Source of the DNA: Stutzerimonas stutzeri
GTDB lineage: Bacteria; Pseudomonadota; Gammaproteobacteria; Pseudomonadales; Pseudomonadaceae
NCBI RefSeq assembly: GCF_000219605.1
Contig: NC_015740.1
Coordinates: 3,968,001 to 4,032,000, forward strand
Direction: 5' to 3'
Length of the DNA: 64,000 nt
Both the position numbers and the translations under genes were made by a program. The notes beneath the pieces were generated by a model. It was not told where the DNA came from. It worked only from the letters and a program-made list of their open reading frames with translations, and searched no databases. Shown here in pieces: positions 62,284 through 64,000 of this stretch; within the stretch, counting starts at the first letter, position 1, and each line of letters starts with the position of its first letter.

Positions 62284-62739
62284 ATGCCACAGGTACCCGT
62301 CGCGCAACTCAAGGACTACATCGGCAAGGAACTGGGCCATTCCGAATGGCTGACCATCGATCAGCAGCGCGTGGATCGGTTCGCCGACTGTACCGGCGAC
62401 CACCAGTTCATCCATGTCGACCCCGAGAAGGCCGCCCAGACACCCTTCGGCGGCACCATCGCCCACGGTTTCCTCTCGCTCTCACTGCTGCCGATGCTCT
62501 CCGGAGACCTGCTGGTCGTGCCCGAGGGCACGCGCATGGGGGTCAACTATGGCCTGGACAGCCTGCGTTTCATTCAGCCGGTGCGCGTTGGCTCGCGGGT
62601 TCGGCTGGGGCTGACGCTGATCGATGCCCACGAGAAGAATCCCGGCCAGTGGCTGCTCAAGGCCCGCGCAGTGATGGAGATCGAAGGCTCGGAGAAACCG
62701 GCCTACATCGCCGAAACGCTGGCCCTGTGCATCCTCTGA
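62284..62739 (+). CDS. MaoC-family hotdog dehydratase
   Basis: A 151-residue hotdog protein: SEWLTIDQQRVDRFADCTGDHQFIHVDPEKAAQTPFGGTIAHGFLSLSLLP is the MaoC hydratase-2 motif with catalytic D and H. It hydrates 2-enoyl-CoA to (R)-3-hydroxyacyl-CoA, or a related acyl-CoA. GGAGG lies before the ATG. The gap upstream (62080-62283) has a repeat-like inverted stretch near 62220. Confidence 0.88.
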   Translation: MPQVPVAQLKDYIGKELGHSEWLTIDQQRVDRFADCTGDHQFIHVDPEKAAQTPFGGTIAHGFLSLSLLPMLSGDLLVVPEGTRMGVNYGLDSLRFIQPVRVGSRVRLGLTLIDAHEKNPGQWLLKARAVMEIEGSEKPAYIAETLALCIL

Positions 62740-62816
62740 GCAGCGCGCCTGCGCGGATGTCGCAGGCCGTTGGGTTTGCGGCATACTGCGGGCCTCCTGC
62801 CTGAGCGGATGCCCGC

Positions 62817-64000
62817 ATGCTGCGCCTCGTTCCCCTGCTGTTGATCGGCCTGCTCACCGCCTGCGGTGAGGGCGAGCCATTCACCCCTGCCGATGCGGTG
62901 CTGCCCGACGGCGGCCGCTACCGCGGGGAGATCGTCGACGGCCTGCTGCAGGGCAGCGGACGTATCGACTACCCGAACGGCAGCTACTACTTCGGCGAGT
63001 TCAAGGACGGCCAATGGCACGGCTTCGGCACCTGGAACGGCGCCACCGGCGATCGCTACGAGGGCGAGTTCAAGCACGGCCTGTTCGACGGCCTCGGCCG
63101 TTTCAGCTACGCCGAAGGCGGCGTCTATCAGGGTGAATTCCATGCCGGCCGCATGCACGGTCACGGTCGCTTCAGCCAGGACGGCACCGTCTACGAAGGC
63201 GAGTTTCGCAACAACCTCTACCACGGCATGGGCCGCCTGGACTATGCCGACGGCCTCAGCCATCGCGGCCAGTTCAGCCAGGGTCAGCCGGAGGGGCCGG
63301 GCATCCGCCGCGACGCCGACGGCGAGCTCAGCGGCCACTTCAGCGCCGGTAGCCTGAACGGCGCCGGCAGCTACGTGACCGGCCAGGGCGAGCGCTACAG
63401 CGGCGAGTTCGAGAATGACCAGTTCCATGGCCAGGGCCGCTACGAGGATCTCGACGGCAACCTCTGGAGCGGCACCTTCGTCCGTGGCGAGCTCAATGGT
63501 ACCGGCAGCCACATCGCCAGCGATGGCAGCCGCTACGTCGGCCAGTTCCGCGGCTGGCGCTATCACGGCCAGGGCCGCCTCGATCGCGCCGACGGCAGCT
63601 TCTATACCGGCGGCTTTCGCCTCGGACGCTTCGACGGTGAAGGCGTGCTGACCGCTGCCGACGGCAGCGAAATGCGCGGCACCTGGCGCAACGACCGACG
63701 CGTACGCGACGAACAGGGCCGTGCCCTGCCCGATCCGCTGGAGATCGCCTTGCTGGAGCAGGGCGACCTGCTCGGCAGGGCCATCGACGCCCTGCCGCCG
63801 TCCACGCCGGCGGCGGAACTCTATACGCTGACGCTCGCCGGCGATGGTCGCCAGAGCGTGTTCATGCGCGAAGCGGACTACGTGCAACGGCTGCTGGCCG
63901 AACGTTTCGATGCCCACGGCCAGCTCAGCCTGGTCAACCATCGCGACCACCTGGCCGACCGCCCACTGGCGACCCGGGAGAACCTGGCACGTGCCATCCG
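62817..64000 (+). CDS. MORN-repeat lipoprotein with start of C13-type peptidase domain, 3' end outside window
   Basis: An open frame of at least 394 residues that continues past the window. MLRLVPLLLIGLLTAC is a lipoprotein signal with lipobox LTAC. About twelve MORN repeats of roughly 23 residues follow (units such as YEGEFKHGLFDGLGRFSYAEG) to about residue 300. Then a linker and LYTLTLAGDGRQSVFMREADYVQRLLAERF resembles the start of the C13 (legumain-like) peptidase family, known joined to MORN repeats in Pseudomonas. The catalytic His and Cys would lie beyond the window. Likely outer-membrane or periplasmic. Confidence 0.85.
   Translation, partial: MLRLVPLLLIGLLTACGEGEPFTPADAVLPDGGRYRGEIVDGLLQGSGRIDYPNGSYYFGEFKDGQWHGFGTWNGATGDRYEGEFKHGLFDGLGRFSYAEGGVYQGEFHAGRMHGHGRFSQDGTVYEGEFRNNLYHGMGRLDYADGLSHRGQFSQGQPEGPGIRRDADGELSGHFSAGSLNGAGSYVTGQGERYSGEFENDQFHGQGRYEDLDGNLWSGTFVRGELNGTGSHIASDGSRYVGQFRGWRYHGQGRLDRADGSFYTGGFRLGRFDGEGVLTAADGSEMRGTWRNDRRVRDEQGRALPDPLEIALLEQGDLLGRAIDALPPSTPAAELYTLTLAGDGRQSVFMREADYVQRLLAERFDAHGQLSLVNHRDHLADRPLATRENLARAI

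Noticed and set aside
62866..63651. Serine/threonine/alanine-rich repeats that look like a tandem DNA repeat
   Set aside because: The periodicity is that of the MORN-encoding units read out of frame; no separate tandem or CRISPR repeat exists.
62703..63950. Alanine/valine-rich open frame opposite the MORN lipoprotein
   Set aside because: Its repeats only mirror the MORN repeats of the plus strand, which carries the signal peptide and start.

Overview
The window is GC-rich gammaproteobacterial chromosome, most like Pseudomonas stutzeri (Stutzerimonas). The evidence is the gene order (ureD-ureA-acetyltransferase-ureB-ureC, a PA4872-type lyase, leuS-lptE-holA, and proA-nadD-rsfS-rlmH-mrdA-rodA-mltB-rlpA-dac-ybeD-lipB-lipA), the protein sequences, and short palindromic intergenic repeats of the GTAGGGTGG...CCACCCTAC kind. 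No tRNA, rRNA, CRISPR array, prophage or plasmid gene was seen. One insertion sequence is present.

Region 1 (1-19.5 kb) is about nitrogen. It holds the end of the urea ABC transporter (urtE), a large fusion of a flippase-like membrane domain with an MgtA-type P-type ATPase, ureD-ureA-GNAT-ureB-ureC, an NCS1 nucleobase/hydantoin/allantoin-type permease, a GAF histidine kinase, a few unrelated genes, then ureE-ureF-ureG and a HupE/UreJ nickel permease. Two matching regulatory modules precede the two urease blocks. Each has the NtrC-type palindrome GCACCGTAACGGTGC and, with identical spacing of 76 bp, a -24/-12 sigma-54 promoter. A third NtrC-type palindrome, perfect in both halves, lies upstream of the permease. 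The split urease locus and the permease therefore look like one nitrogen-limitation regulon: take up urea or a nitrogen heterocycle, hydrolyse urea, and supply nickel and chaperones.

Region 2 (19.5-32.3 kb) is mixed metabolism and sensing. It contains AMP nucleosidase, a MocR-type regulator divergent from a PLP ammonia-lyase, a NavAb-like voltage-gated sodium channel, an AidB-like acyl-CoA dehydrogenase, a 7TM-DISM histidine kinase, thiD, thiE and hemL.

Region 3 (32.3-45.9 kb) is conserved housekeeping on the plus strand: miaB, phoH-like, ybeY, corC, lnt, leuS, lptE, holA, a small arfA with a built-in hairpin, and an MltB-family transglycosylase. An ISL3-family element (45947-47251) sits exactly in the T-tract of that last gene's terminator, flanked by 8-bp T repeats.

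Region 4 (47.3-58.9 kb) is the minus-strand cell-wall elongation/lipoate cluster, read proA to lipA. Region 5 (59-64 kb) has a DedA-PAP2 fusion, a Lon-type substrate-binding protein, an LrgA/LrgB pair, a MaoC-family protein, and a MORN-repeat lipoprotein that runs off the window end and appears to enter a C13-type peptidase domain.
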